Shown: positions 36,401 to 49,858 of the stretch, in pieces
How the letters are laid out: the number at the start of each line of letters is the position of its first letter
Position numbering within the stretch: the stretch's first letter is position 1
NCBI RefSeq assembly: GCF_004210375.1
Contig: NC_134834.1
Location: 157,499,290 to 157,563,289, forward strand
Reading direction: 5' to 3'
Length of the DNA stretch: 64,000 nt
Origin: Tachypleus tridentatus
Lineage: Eukaryota; Arthropoda; Merostomata; Xiphosura; Limulidae
Program-made: the position numbers and the translations under genes
The notes under the pieces: generated by a model
Told to the model about the DNA's origin: nothing
The model's database searches: none
What the model saw: only the letters and a program-made list of their open reading frames with translations

Positions 36401-38667
36401 TGTATATGTATTATATATACATGTACCTATACCCTGTTATATCCTAGTTAAAATTCTGTAGATGCTCACATTTTCTCTTGTAACATAACTGTGTTGATTC
36501 CCATCAAGGTAGTAATTACAGTTCAAGTTAAGATAATATACATGCATCACCTTACACATACCATAAGGAAGCTAGTAATGAAGACATGCAATTGTTATGT
36601 AGAATTTGAAGGTTGGAGGAAAAGATGAAAGCTATTCTAATTAAAGTAGAGGCAATAGATAAAGAGAAGTGTGGACTCTGGGAAGTGGCAGTAGGATTTT
36701 AGGAGAAGCTTAAGCTTTTACATGTAACGAATACATCAGCTAACAATGACTTTCAGGAAGGTAGAAGTAGTACTATTAGAGTTAAAATTTGTGAATTTAT
36801 CTATAATGAGCCTATTCTGTTAAACAATAAATTTCAGCCTTTAGCTTCTACAGATGAGGAACTATTGGAAGAGAGGAAAACAAAAGGATCATAGAAGGAT
36901 GTAGATAATAAGGATGTTATAGTTACAAATGATTCCTTGACATGTAGATAGAATGATTTGTGGGGTAAATAGGGATAAAAGAATCAGTCCATGCTACCAG
37001 GTGGAGGATATAACTGACAGAGCAGAAGATATAATAAAGGGGGATAGCAGAAATGGAGTTTTATGGTGCATGTGGAAAATGATGTAGGAAAAGGTATGTC
37101 AGAGGAGCTACTTAACAAGTACAAAGAGTTGAAAAAGGCCATAACTTAATTTTCTCAGGGATACTACCCAAAATTACTGTGGGAATGAAGTTATAACTAG
37201 GTCACTAGGGCTAAATGCTAGACTTAGATCAGTTTGTAAGGATGAGCAGATTGGCTAGTTGAATTATTGGATTGGTTCCGTTGAAGGAGCATTTTGGAAA
37301 GGGTGGCTTACATTTAAATAAGATAGGGGCTGGCTTGTTTCCTAAGGATAGTAACTCAGATGGAAGAGAAATTTTATACTAGGACTAGACGATGGTAAGA
37401 GCTAGAAAAAACTCAGTGCAAAAAGAATGAGGCAGAGAAAAGTTTAGCAAAGAAAATAAGTATAGAAGTAGTTATAAGAATGGGCTTAATTGTTACTATT
37501 GTAATGTAAGAAATAAGTTATTTCACAGAATTAGTAGGAATGAAGAATTTTGATGTAATGGGAGTATCTGAAACATGGTCAAACATAGATGTTTTTGGTC
37601 ACTGAAAATTCTTTGAAATACAATGTTATAGACTATTTAATAGAAATAGAATATGAAAATAAGAAGTGGCTTTATGTGTAGAATGCAAGTTACATCCTGC
37701 TGAAGTCGAGGATATTAAAGATAATAGTAAGGATATTGAATCCACTTGGGTTTCTATTAGTGGGCATAAAGGGGAAAAAGTTTTAATTTAAATTTGTTAC
37801 AGACCACCACATAATACTGAAGAAATTAGTAAAAATCTTTACAATGAGATTAAAATTTCAGCTGTTAATAAAGGGATAATTATGGGTGATCTTAATTTCA
37901 GACATATAGTTTGGAAATGCTAGAGTCAAACCATAAGGAAGAAATATTTTTGGAAACTGTTCAGGATGGCTTTCTTTACCAATTATTCAAGGATCCTACT
38001 AGAAACAATGCTAATTTATATTTGTTGCTAATGTCAAATACAGAAATAATAAAATGTAGAAATTGGGAAACATCTGGGTGTAAGTAATTACTGCTCCATT
38101 AGATTTGATGTTTTGCTGTATATGGAGATAAGGAATAAGAATATTGGTTAGAAGTTTTAGAAAAGGACATTTTGAAGAAAGAGTTTAAGAGATAAAGAAA
38201 AGCTTATAAATTTAAGAAATTTAGAGTGATTTGTACAACTGGAGGCTTAGAAGATTATAGAATATCAAGTTGGTGAAACAGGAAATTGGGACATTAAATA
38301 GGATGTATGAGAAAAGGTTGGCTGAAAATGTAAAATTTGACAGTGAAGATTTCTTTACATACATTAAGGTTAAACAAAATATTAGAATGGGAGAAGGACC
38401 CTTAAGGGATGATAAAGGAAGATTAGTATCTGACGATACTGATGGATAGGTCATTAAATTTTTATTTTTCTTTGATTTTAGAAAGTCTGTCAAATGATTC
38501 AATACAATATAGTGCTTTCCTCGAGGTTCTTATTGTTATTTAGACAGTATTAAAACATTTTTTGTATTGTAATGTGATAGTTTGTTATACTTCATTTACC
38601 TTCATTTACTTTTAAGACTTTGATTGCACCTAACATCTTTAAAACTAAAATATTTAAGAGGAAAATG

Positions 38668-38895
38668 TTTATTTTAAATTTTATGCAAAGATACACGAGG
38701 GCTATCTGTGCTTGCTGTCCCTAATTTAGCAGTGTAAAACTAGAGGGATAACAGCTAGTCATCACCACCCACTGCAAACTATTGGGCTACTCTTTTACTA
38801 ATGAAAAGTGGGATTGACCATCACATTATAATGTACCTACAGCTAAAAGGACCAAAGAGTTTTGAAGGAGGTTAAAGATTAAACCTGTGAGCCAT
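38668..38895 (-). repeat. tRNA-SINE (family A) nested in the CR1-like LINE
   Basis: Tail-first copy beginning TTTTATGCAAAGATACACGA with a decayed head. LINE sequence resumes directly after it, so the SINE came later. Confidence 0.7.
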
Positions 38896-39026
38896 GTACT
38901 ATTATTTTTGTCAGTCCTTGAATAGTAGGCAGGTACCAGAAGAATGGAAATTAGTGAATGTATTTATTTATCTAAAAGGCCTAAGGAATTGGGTGCCTTC
39001 AGATGTTGTACAGGCTGTGAATTTAA

Positions 39027-39242
39027 CCCATTGACTCCCAAGCCTATTTTGCTGATACTTTCTAGGGTTCCACTAGTCATTTTACAATTACTGCTTTTGG
39101 GAAGAGTATATATGTAACTGTTGTGTCCAAGCCTATAAATGGCCCTTTAAAAATAAAATAGAGCACAACTCGCTGGTAGGTTGTGTGGGTCTAACTGGAA
39201 GACTACCATGATCCACTGGTCAGTCATGTGGAAGCCAACATA
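39027..39242. mobile_element. TTAA-flanked insert, possible piggyBac-like MITE
   Basis: A 216-bp block starting CCCATTGACTCCCAAGCC is bordered by TTAA at 39023-39026 and 39243-39246. The right end, reverse complemented, starts TATGTTGGCTTCCA, which aligns loosely (about 9 of 14) to the left end. Removing the block and one TTAA restores the LINE-like string GAA TTT AAG AAA CAA. The superfamily is tentative. Confidence 0.45.
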
Positions 39243-39330
39243 TTAAGAAACAACTTGATGAATATATGAATGATAAGAGCTGACTTGAAGGTCTTTTTAA
39301 GTTAGAGTAAAACAGCCAAGATAGATCAAT

Positions 39331-41584
39331 AGGTCCTATGTTGTCCCAAACATTATAGTTAAATGCCACATCCCCAACTGAGGAAATGATACATATCTAT
39401 TTGTAAAACAGCAGCATTCTCCTCTTTTTACAACTTGAACAGAAGGGTAGGATATGATTTGAGTAAAGTTTACAGGGTTATCTGAGTGATCAATAGAATC
39501 ACAGTCTCTAATTTCTTTCTATATTATGAAGACCACAGAATGAGAAGACATAGGCTTATGAACTGAAGAAAAAAGAAAAACCAGGCTCAATTTTAAAAAA
39601 GTTCAATTTTTCTAATAGGCTTATGGAATTTACTATAAGAAATATGAAAATTAGCACAAGCTAACAAATTATGAAGGGAACTAACAGTTTCCTGAAAAAC
39701 AAAGGGTTTAAATTTTTAATCGTTTCAAGAGTAGGTGAAAAAAAATTATTTAAGGACTAAATGGTTCCTTGTCAATTTATTATTTTAATATTAAATATAA
39801 AGCAAAAACAGTGAAAACTGAGAGCTACAAAAATCTAATAATCTCCATTACTCTTTATAATTAAATAATTTAAAAGTGAGAGTAAATAACTGTATACACT
39901 AAGTTATAAAAATAGTCTCAATTTAGCAGTATTACTAAAACTATTTACAAGAATATATATATAGTTAGTGCACAGGTGATGTTTATAATAAAACATATTT
40001 TCGTTTTATGGATTACATAACACAAGGTTAAAGAAATGACAATCTATCAATGTTACAACAATATTGGTGTATATCACACTTTAAATCCATTACAAAAAAC
40101 AAAAGTTCACATAATAAACAAATCCATCCATCAAAATACAATCATACCAAGATGGTATGATAAACTGGCCTAATAACTTTTGACTTTAGTTATAAGCATT
40201 TAAATTACTGCAGTAGTTAGCATAGACTGCAAAATAATGTTTATTATTACTGTGACTGTAAAACAGTTTTCAATCAAATTGAGCTTTAGCTATTCAATGT
40301 AAAAGTAATATGTCTAAAAACAGACTTTTAATTTATTCTTATACATAGTAATTACTAAACAATAAACCGAGTATCATATTATACTATTACTAAACAGGAA
40401 GTTGGTCCAAAGTTCGACTTAAAACTCTTGACATGTTTTAAGATGTTTTCATTAATACATTAAAAACTGTAAATCCAAAATACTGAATAATAATAATACC
40501 CTCCATACATACTTACTGACAGTAATCGAAATGATAATATTTCTACTAGTTAATTATGAAATATTTGAGCTGCTTGTTCCACTACCACTGTACCAGTACT
40601 AGAGAATAATACTGATAGCTAGAACCCTAACAGTAATATTATTATTACAATAATAGTTATTAAATATTACTATTTTCCATAAATTAGATAATAACAAATA
40701 CGAAAATACTTTACAAGAGTTTACCTAAAAAAGTAATATTTATTCTTATGTTTTATTGTCAAAAATTCAGCTTAACCCGAAAAGCTTAATCTAACCTATA
40801 CTATACCAATTTACTTTATCAAAAATAAGCAACATGTAGTTTAAATCCCTCTACCGTCTAAACAACCGCATTAGACACCCAGTTTTTTAGCGACCTTTCT
40901 GAACGTAATAACATATGAAGGGAACGGGATAGCATAGAAAATTTAATATTTTTATATTTTGCTTTTTTATATTTCCTATATGCAAAGGATGTATTATTTT
41001 TATTGTATAGTGCACATGTTAGATATTTACCCTCAACCCAACATTTATACCACATTACTTGTTTGTTACGCACTCGGATGATATATTCCAGTCAACTGAT
41101 TAATATGAAGACAGGATAGGTCCGCTTTAAAAGAAGTATTAGATTAGATACGGAATGTGGGGTAATTATGAGTTTTTGTGTTTTTTAACTTGACTCATTT
41201 TTCAAAAAATAAGTATGATGAGCGATTGAAATACCAAAAAGAACAGAAATAGGGTATGGATGAATACACTGACCATACAAAAATCTTTACGTAAGTAGCT
41301 AATAAGTACAGATCCAATTTTAAAAGCTTATGATTATTAGTCACTGTATAGCGTTATTCAGTTTAAATGCTTTTATTCAAACCAGACTTCACGCAACTGA
41401 TAGGAATACAACATTTAGTTGTAGATAAAAGTTATTATTGAAAAGATTTGACAACGTGTGTAGTGATTTTTGTGTGGTTTCCTACCCTGTTTTTGTATTT
41501 TTTGGCACTGTCATCCCTACATCATACTTCATTTCCGAACATTTGTTTTCATTACTTGTTTCCCCACTTTTTCTTAACAATTTC
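39331..41584. other. AT-rich intergenic region upstream of RABGGTB
   Basis: No supported gene. The RABGGTB promoter and a 5' UTR exon should lie in or beyond here (minus strand), but no site could be chosen. Confidence 0.35.
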
Positions 41585-41672
41585 ATTGTGGTGAGTTGAT
41601 AATTGAACAATTGTTGGAATTGAATCCTTGACTTTAGCGTTGTAAATCCGTAGACTTATTGTCCCAGCAGGA
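41585..41672 (-). repeat. tRNA-SINE fragment (family B), minus orientation
   Basis: Holds the reverse of the family B head: GAATTGAATCCTTGACTTTA then CGTTGTAAATCCGTAGACTTA. Decayed. Confidence 0.6.
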
Positions 41673-41775
41673 GATAATTTGAAGTAAGTAACTTGGCAGT
41701 TGTTTTGGTTTTGACTCTCACAAGCCCCGAAGGGGAACTTAGAAACTTTTGTTTCTCTTCAGTTCCACTCGCAGA

Positions 41776-42052
41776 TGGCCCGGCATGGCCTAGCGCGTAA
41801 GGCGTGCGACTCGTAATCCGAGGGTCGCTGGTTCGCGCCCGCGTCGCGCTAAACATGCTCGCCCTCCCAGCCGTGGGGGTGTATAATGTGACGGTCAATC
41901 CCACTATTCGTTGGTAAAGAGTAGCCCAAGAGTTGGCGGTGGGTGGTGATGACTAGCTGCCTTCCCTCTACTCTTACACTGCTAAATTAGGGACGGCTAG
42001 CACAGATAGCCCTCGAGTAGCTTTGTGTGAAATTTCCAAACAAACAAACAAA
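41776..42052 (+). repeat. tRNA-SINE (family A), full length, perfect 12-bp target duplication
   Basis: Head GGCCCGGCATGGCCTAGCGC, CTCGTAA loop, B box GGTTCGCGCCC, full body and AAACAAACAAACAAA tail. TCCACTCGCAGA occurs at 41764-41775 and 42053-42064. One of the youngest-looking copies here. Confidence 0.92.
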
Positions 42053-42527
42053 TCCACTCGCAGAATTAGAGTTTGTTCTATTGAAGATGAATATTGATAC
42101 TACTCAGTGAGTATGATGCATACTGCATCCCTTGAGATAACTTACAGGCTGTCAAGCTAACATTAACCTTATGTGGTGTTCAAGGAAAGCTGTGAGACGA
42201 AAAAGAAGAAGAAGAAAAGGAGAGATGACTTGGAAGGATAATAGTGACAGCTTGAATGTTGGCTACGTGGTCCATGAATGGTGGCTCAGACCAAGGCTGT
42301 GGTAAGGTAGCGAGTTCCTGAATTACAGGTTTACAAGTTAAAAGGCTTTAAACTGTAGTGAAAAGTGGTTATTTACAACAAAACTTTAAATTTAACTAGT
42401 GGCTTAGACATTAGTTTTAAATTTAAGTGAGATGGTAACTTTTCAGAGCAGGGATTACAGAATCTAAAGATTGGAACTTGTTTGGAAGTGGTAACCACCT
42501 TCATGAACTGGATAAACAAGTTGTTTC

Positions 42528-42682
42528 TTTTTGAATTTCGTGCAAAGCTACACAAGAGCTATCTGCGCTAGCCGTCCCTAATTTAGCAGTTTAAGACTAG
42601 AGGGAAGACAGGTAATCATCACCATCCACCGCCAACTCTTGGGCTACTCTTTTACCAACGAATAGTGGGATTGATTGTCAGG
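42528..42682 (-). repeat. tRNA-SINE (family A) missing its head
   Basis: Begins TTTTTGAATTTCGTGCAAAG and stops at GGGATTGATTGTCA, before the tRNA-like part: a 5'-truncated copy, as made by incomplete reverse transcription. Confidence 0.8.
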
Positions 42683-43199
42683 TCGATGGTTACTTCGGAT
42701 TTTATGAAGATGTCTATAAAATAAAGGTGGCAGTTTGAAGTGAAGAGAAATCGAGGAGTAATCTGTCGAGGATTATCGGTTGAACTTGCATGGCACTTAA
42801 CGAGAAACGGAACAACTATGGAGTCATAATACTGAGATGTAAAATTTTTTACGTCTAGCTGGATTGGTTGCTCAAATATGAATGAAAATGTGAAGGAAAA
42901 TAGAGTGCTATATAATGCAATGTTTTGATAATTAAGAAACTGATATTTTAAAACTCAGACATTAATAACATGTTCACAAATCTATTAATCGCATAAATAA
43001 CTCATCTCTTTGAAAGTTTTAGCTGTTATGTTGTATATTGTGCAAAAGTGTAGACCGTTGTTTATTCAGTGATAAGTAAAGTGATATTTCGAGATTAGTC
43101 TCTTTTATGTTCAAATTGAAATTGCTATCACTTGGGCAGTGCTAGTCACACTGGATAAATTAAACTTAAGAAACATTAAATTTTAGCAGTATATACTCC

Positions 43200-46170
43200 T
43201 GATATATACAACTGACCTAGTTAGGAAAGAAAACCTTATGATAAGTAGAAGCAACAGTCCAACATCTGAACAAGTACTACACACTCTGCTCTCATTTCAC
43301 TATCAGTTTTTTTGGTGTCTGAAAATAACTCACAGTTCTGTACTGCATATTTCAACATCTTTGCTTCTTCTAAAGCATTTATCATGAAGTGAAACACTTA
43401 CTCACAATCCTCACTTGATCTGAAGTTCATCTCAAATTCAGTGGGAGCCAATAACTCGTGTTGTGGCAATCTTGGGAAATTTAGCAACAAACCATCAATA
43501 GTAAATGTGAAACACAGGAAATTATAAGTTTTTGCTTGATGCAGATCTTGTACCATTACTATTTTAGCAGTATCTAACGAAGTTTAATTTCTATCAACAA
43601 TGTACAGTTCCTATTCCATGATATAAACATACATATTTCTGCTTTCAGTTTCAAGCCTACATTTTTATCCTCTTGAATACATTCCCAGAATCTTAGCACC
43701 ACACGTAAACGTACAACTAAACACGAAAAATTGTTGATATAAACCAGATACGTCTCCCTCTTTTTGCAACCCCTTTAGTGTAGGTTTCATTATCCTCTTG
43801 AAAGTAGTATATATGCTACACAGGCTAAATGGCATGACAGAAGACTCAGTTAGGCCATCTTTTATGTTAAAACAGTCTTAGGTCTACTCTCGTTATAAGA
43901 TCGATTTTCCAGTATCTCAATTACATGCCTAATATATTGAATCATTTGACCCCTTCCAAGACATTCAGATGTTCATTTCTTCCTGTTAGAGGAAATCCAT
44001 CGAAGTGAGTTATTGTGTTCAACCATTAACGTTCAAACAGAATTTGGGTGTATCTTTTTTTTTTGACAATCACTATTAGAGATGACCAAAAACTCTCTAA
44101 AGATTCTATAACAATCACTGCACATCCCTCTTACTCTAGTGAAGACTGCTTAGTGGTTGTTTAGTTGAATTTGCACCACTTATAACTATGTTGAGGCTGT
44201 GGGGTTTTTGCAATTCAATTGGCCACTTGTTACTACAAATACATTGACATATTCAGCCAACAAATCACTGCGCTGTTGCTGTTGCATTAAGTCTAGCTTG
44301 TTTGCAAATTCCTCAACCATAAATCTGGGATGTATTAGTAACTGTGTATTTCCCTTGAAAATGTAACACAACGGATGCAGCTCTAGAGTTACTATTAGCT
44401 TTGGTTACTTCCACTTTGCTCACTATGCCAACTATATAATTTTAGTATAAAGCTTCATAGTTGATTATCCATAATTGCAGAGCAGCACTTGAACTTAATT
44501 TCTCTTGGATCTAATACTTTTTTATTTAGAACAGGAATATGGTTATTTCTTGAGTTCAACTCTATAATAGTATTGTCTGGTGTCAATGACTAGACATAGT
44601 TTATAATAAACAATGGACCATTACTGAGGTCCCGTAATTTCTTTTCCAATAAATGTTCATGCAGTTTATTATTTCTAGGTCTGTTCTTGTTGGTATGGGA
44701 TAACTTTCCCAAGGAACATCAGCTCACCAGTTGCATAAACACAACTGATTGATAAGCTTCATATTACCTCCATCTAAGAGATACTAATAACATAACCAGG
44801 GCCAGCACGATTACCTTTCTTCTGTGAGAGACACCTTGTAGACATATTCATTGAAGGGTCATCTTTCGATTCAAGACTAGCTTGTTTTAACTTGCAAAGA
44901 CGAAGTTTGTGTCTGTTGGTCTCAATGGCGGTTTCTCTTTGAATAGCTGATATTCCACGATATCTACGCGTGTTCTGATCACTTCTGTATTAATTAAGAA
45001 TTCTACCCCTCTTTCTTGTACTCTAAAAGATACATACCAGAACTCAGAACTAAAAAACATCTTCTGACCACCAAACCTTTTGGTATAAGCTGAGTATTGC
45101 ACCCCTTCTCAAGTTGTATGCCAAGAATAACTTGGGCTCCCAGAGTTGTACCATTATTGTTTACTATCTGTTATTGGCTGAACTGCATATGCCGAGCCAA
45201 TGGTTAAAACCAATAGCCTCGCTACTTGGCTATGCTAAGCTTACCCTCTTCCAGGATGATGCCCATGTGGAGGCATCATTAACATAGATTATGGCATGTA
45301 AACCATGAAAAGACTGGGATAGTCTTGACCATTCACTAGATGTCAGTGTGGTTGTATCACATCATCAGGATGAGTGTGTGGTTGTCTTAACTTTTAGTTG
45401 AATAATTCAGTCAAAAATGCATCACAGGTGAAGCACATATTTTGCTCTTTCCTTCTATGACACCAATCAGGTTGAAGCATTGCTAGTTTTGCATGACTCC
45501 AGGCAACTTTGTGATCCATGATCTTTCGCTCAACAGTCCATTTACTTCATCATTTGAAGCCCATTATCTCACTAATCAGTGAGGTATCTTATGCTGGCAG
45601 ACATTGTTCACAAATTGCACTTCCAGCTTTTTCTTGATATTCTCATGTGTCTCAGAGCAAAGTTGGAGTTGGGTTACTTTGCTTAGCAAAGATTTAAGGT
45701 CTTATACAGATTCGCTCACTCGATCTTAGATTCACTATGTACCAAACCATTGTGACGACCCTCAATTTTCAGTTTTTCTTATTCTGAGGTTGACACTTAA
45801 GGAAAGAGCAAGAACAACCTCTTTGGGTGCAATAGACGCTGTTGACTGTTCTTCTACATCCCTCAGCTGCAATGAGCTAGAAATCACGAGTCTTTGCAGC
45901 ATTAACAAAACTCAAATTTCCCTGAGAAGACTTTTCGTCCACTTGACAATTCTCCCTTGTAACTGTTTTGCTTCGGTGACTAACTCTTCCTCTTAGTCAC
46001 AAGTTGTTCATAATGTCACTTATAAGATATCCTATCTGTGCAAAGCCAAACATTTTTCATCACTGTCCAACCAATAGTATATTCTGATCAAAATGATTAT
46101 CCTGTGAATGATGATTTAGGTCTACTGAATAATAACAAACTTGATAAGGTATCTGCTGAGCTTGCGAGAA
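43200..46170 (-). mobile_element. Broken Ty3/gypsy-like LTR retrotransposon fossil
   Basis: On the minus strand, weak similarity to a gypsy-type pol is seen: a reverse-transcriptase-like part near 43.7-43.9 kb, a region before it near 44.2-44.4 kb, and a possible protease-side region near 44.9-45.1 kb; gag-like sequence may lie toward 46 kb. No terminal repeats are recognised, so the ends are approximate. It is clearly broken, with many interruptions, and looks old. Confidence 0.55.
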
Positions 46171-46270
46171 CAAAATAAAGAGACTAGACACGATGTATAA
46201 TAAATATGAAAAGTTTTTAAGTAATACAAACATATGCTTACATGCTGGTACGTTGTTTGTACCATTACTT

Positions 46271-46450
46271 TTATAATATGACGATCAATCCCACTATTTG
46301 TTGGTAAAAGAGTAGCCCAAGAGTTGGCAGTAGGTGGTGATGACTAGCTGCCTTCCCTCTAGTTTTACACTGTTAAATTAGGGACGGCTAGCGCAGATAG
46401 CCCTTGTGTAGTTTTGCGCGAAATTCAAAAAACAAACAAACAAACAAAAT
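46271..46450 (+). repeat. tRNA-SINE (family A), 5'-truncated
   Basis: Begins in the body (TATGACGATCAATCCCACTA) and runs to a CAAACAAACAAACAAA tail. Confidence 0.8.
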
Positions 46451-47029
46451 ATCACCTCACTTTCTAGTAGAAGCTACAGCTACATTCATGCACAATGTGC
46501 AACATTACAGTTATACATTCAAAGGGTAGAACATGTATTATCTCCAGAGAATGACAAACAAACAAAATCAGTTTGAATTAAATCAACTTAATGGTTTAAT
46601 TGTCCACATGTTATGTTAAAAGATTAATATACAAGAATGACTGATTTATTTCGAATAATACTATATTAAAATAAAAAGGCTGAAAGTGTGAAGTACGTTT
46701 ATAATAACACACATGAAAAGCGTGATATTTTTCTAGTTTTTGTAAAAAAATTGATTATATAAATCAATAATCCTAACTGTTAGTTTTTGTTTCGTAATTT
46801 GAAAATGTCGTGTAGGGAATATATAGTAAGTAAATAAATTCACTATAGCATTTAGTTGCATTAAAAATTGTCCAATGTATTCAATTATTCATTTTAAACT
46901 ACGAACTTAAGATACGAAATTAATAAAACATCATAGAATAACCTGAACGTTTATCTTAATCAAGTATCGTTGCTTGACTAACCTACATAGTGCACATAGT
47001 TTATTAATCTTTTTTTTGTTCTTAAGGAC
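46451..47029. other. Intergenic AT-rich DNA
   Basis: Nothing recognised. Confidence 0.35.
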
Positions 47030-47212
47030 AGCCATCCTTTTCAGTCGTGGGGGCGTTATAATGTGACGGTCAATCCCACTATTCGTTTGTATAAGAGTAG
47101 CCCAAGAGTTGGCGGTGGGTGGTTTTACACTGCTAAATTAGGGATGGCTAGCGCAGATAGCCCTCAAGTAGCTTTGCGCGAAATTAAAACAAACAAAAAC
47201 AAACAAACAAAG
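47030..47212 (+). repeat. tRNA-SINE (family A), 5'-truncated with an internal deletion
   Basis: Begins TCCTTTTCAGTCGTGGGGGC. The middle segment GATGACTAGCTGCCTTCCCT found in other copies is absent. Confidence 0.8.
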
Positions 47213-47811
47213 AACAGCAATTAGTTTTACGATATAATATTTCATGGTTGCTTGGTATTCTTAGATCAAATTGATTTTCACACGAGTATTAGACACGCCC
47301 ACCTGTAACAAAAGATTCGTGAAGGATTATTAAATATTAAATCCGAATGTAACTAAATGACTGCATTTAAGCTAAAAAAAAAAGTACACACGTTGTAAAG
47401 TGTACAAAGTCTTTATTTAAAAAGCTAAACAACAACAAAAAAACATTGTTTTTACTTGCAATGAAGCTGGTAAGTTGACTTTCTACTGGGCCATGGGTCA
47501 ATTAACATTTATTATCCCTTGAGATGACTTTCTACTGACTGATTCACTTCTGGAACCAAGCAGAATTCTTTGCATTGTGACTAAAACCGATACTCCATAC
47601 CAACGAGAAACCTTAGTTTTATCCAGAAGCGAAAAAGTCTACAATGGCTTTAGCTTCTAGATGTCATCTCTCTTCCATTGAAGGACATTGGTGTCGTTTA
47701 ATCAAACGCAATGTGCGAGGCTGCAGCAATGCCCTTGCATGCAAAGTAGATATTACCTGCTTAAGAAAAATGGAAAAAGTGTTAGTACCCAGAACAAACG
47801 GTTTTTGAACC

Positions 47812-47935
47812 ACGCCCACAGTGGACAGCGGACGGACTTAGACCGCTACAAACCAGGTTTTGATACTCGTGGTGGGCAATGTAGAGATAGTCCGTTGTGT
47901 GGCTTTGTGCATAATAATAAACAAACAAATGTTTT
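47812..47935 (+). repeat. tRNA-derived SINE, family C
   Basis: Contains GGTTTTGATACTCGTGGTGG and GATAGTCCGTTGTGTGGCTT, with a tail of AATAAACAAACAAA. Confidence 0.65.
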
Positions 47936-48104
47936 GAGCCACGTGTTTCTACCAAACGTCACACGACCAGACTTAACTTAAAAATTTGAACTTGTTATAT
48001 TAATAAAAGATGGCGAAAAACGCATGATATGCCGACATATTGTGTGACATCTGCATAAACCCAGAAAGAGATTAGGACTTTGAATTAAATGTCATTAAAT
48101 GCTC

Positions 48105-48275
48105 ACCCTTTTATCTGTAAAAGCGTTTTTATGTGACTGGCATTTCTACTGTTTGTTAATAAAGAATTGGCAGTGAGTGTTGTTGTCTAGTTGTCTTCTA
48201 TAATCTTTCATTACTAGGATGGCTAGAGTTGACAGCACTCGAGTAGCTTTTCGTGAAATTCAATAAACAAAAGTT
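48105..48275 (+). repeat. Decayed tRNA-SINE (family A) body
   Basis: Degenerate match: AAGAATTGGCAGTGAGTG, GTCTAGTTGTCTTC, GGATGGCTAGAG, ending GTGAAATTCAATAAAC. Confidence 0.55.
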
Positions 48276-48534
48276 AAGCGTTTAGTGGTTATGTCACAAC
48301 CAATATACTTACCTTTTTTGATTTATGGTTGCAAATAATCTCGGCTGACTGGAACTAGAATAACTATTATTGCTCTTGAAAGAAGTTATATATAGTTATT
48401 CTATAATATTCTTTTTGCACCTTTATGATCTGTCTAAAAAGTGTTTTTTTCTAATAGATTTCAGCAAAAACGTTTATTTTGACATTAATAATAGCGTCTG
48501 AAATACGTAAAGCGGCAGTTAGGAAATCTATTGT

Positions 48535-48776
48535 TTGCTTGATTTTCGCGCACAGCTACACAAGGAATATCTACGCTACCCGTTCCTAATTTAGCAGTGT
48601 AAGACTAGAGGGAAGAGAAGTAGTCATCACCACCCACTGCCCGCCAACTCTTGGGCTACTTACATTATAACGCCCCACGGCTGAAAGAGCGAGGATGTTT
48701 GGTACGACTGGGATTCGAAACCACGACCCCAAATTACGAGTCGAACGCTTTAACCCACCTGGCCATGCCGGGAAAT
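48535..48776 (-). repeat. tRNA-SINE (family A), minus orientation, internal deletion
   Basis: Tail TGATTTTCGCGCACAGCTAC to head CACCTGGCCATGCCGGG. The segment normally lying between GGGCTACT and ACATTATAACG is missing. Confidence 0.85.
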
Positions 48777-48963
48777 CTATTACACTTTGGAAAGTAATAA
48801 ATAAAATACGCTGTTTTTATGTTTCATAACATAATTTTGTTATGTTAAGTAGTGATGGAGTTATAACTGTATGAAGCTTCGTACAGCAACGATTGACAAT
48901 TTCTCAGTTTTTATTCGTGAACTTACAGAGCTTTAAATCATTGATGCCATGTTTATTAAAAAC

Positions 48964-49560
48964 TAGCTGGAGTACCCGTTCCTGGACGGAAATCACGAAA
49001 ATTCCTGATTAATGAAAGATTATCTTAGGACAAGAAAAGTTCCTTTCCTTATGTGTAATTCTAAAACGTCCGTAAAAACATATTTAACATAAAATGTGAA
49101 ATGCAAATTTTCATGTATTTCTGCATGCACACAACAAACCTTCATGCCAAAGTTGGTGAAGATTCATCAACAATAGGCAAAGTAGTAGAAAAAAAGCAAA
49201 ATGGAAACCTGAAACTTTGTAAGTATTTAGGCATAAACCTAATGAGCTTTCATACCAGTTTTGATAAATATTCACTCACATACTGCCAAGTAGTTATATG
49301 GACATCAATAGACAATAGACAGTACTATTATGTTTATATATATATATAATGTTAAATTTAAACTGGTTTTGCACTTCCAGACTTATCTAGGTGTAACGTG
49401 TTCGAAATTTTACTCTCAAACTAAAATTTGGAGATTTCAAACTTACTTCTATATGTTGGCACATTTTGAAAAATTTGATATTGATTTTCGTAACAAAACT
49501 TTCTGCAAACCCTAACTTCTATTCTTAAAGACTTACCATTATGAAAGTATGAAAATCGAG
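48964..49560. other. Unassigned region with a hairpin-headed repeat start
   Basis: AACTAGCTGGAGTACCCGTT at 48961 is followed by a short inverted arm (CCCGTTCCTGGACGG). A related start, ACTAGCTGTATCCGCTCC, is at 61893. Short ORFs after it show no protein features. Confidence 0.3.
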
Positions 49561-49579
49561 TAATTTAAGCCTTTTTGAT

Positions 49580-49858
49580 TGATTTGTTTGGAATTCTGCG
49601 CAAAGCTACACGAAGGCTATCTGCGCTACCCATCCGAATTTAGCAGTGTAAGTTTAGATGGAAGGCAGCTAGTCATCACCACCCACCGCCAACTATTGGG
49701 CTACTCTTTTACCACCGAATAGTGGTAAAATAGTGACCCTCATATTATAACGCCCCTACGGTTGAAAGGGCGAGCATGTTTGGTTTGACAGGGGTTCGAA
49801 CCCGCAACCCTCGGATTACAAGTTGGGCGCTTTAATCAACTGGACATGCCGGGCCCTT
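49580..49858 (-). repeat. tRNA-SINE (family A), minus orientation
   Basis: Full-length copy from GGAATTCTGCGCAAAGCTAC to GGACATGCCGGGCCC, with B box GGGGTTCGAACCC. Confidence 0.88.

Larger units (their letters stand above)
36600..39330 (+). mobile_element. Decayed CR1-like LINE with nested insertions
   Basis: ORF1 remains (about 36960-37340) resemble the SGNH-esterase domain of CR1-type elements (KDEQIG, a GLNARLRSVC block). Endonuclease remains (about 37490-37940) include AEVEDIKDNSKDIESTWVSI and CYRPPHNTEEISKNLYNEIK then GIIMGDLNF. A region before the RT (about 38220-38450) has a block like KLVKQEIGTL and FFTYIKVKQNIRMGEGPLRD. An RT scrap follows at 38915-38985 (SRQVPEEWKLVNV), then LPSDVVQAV and, past an insert, FKKQLDEYMNDKS with a stop. 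Many stops and frameshifts are present. A SINE (38668-38895) and a TTAA-flanked insert (39027-39242) interrupt it. Confidence 0.75.

Noticed and set aside
41776-41850. Possible functional tRNA-Thr(CGT) gene in the SINE head
   Set aside because: The acceptor stem does not close, and the segment continues into a SINE body with a tail and target duplication; the same head occurs in many copies.
47688-47981. 97-codon plus-strand ORF
   Set aside because: Most of its second half is a family C SINE, and the first half shows no protein features.
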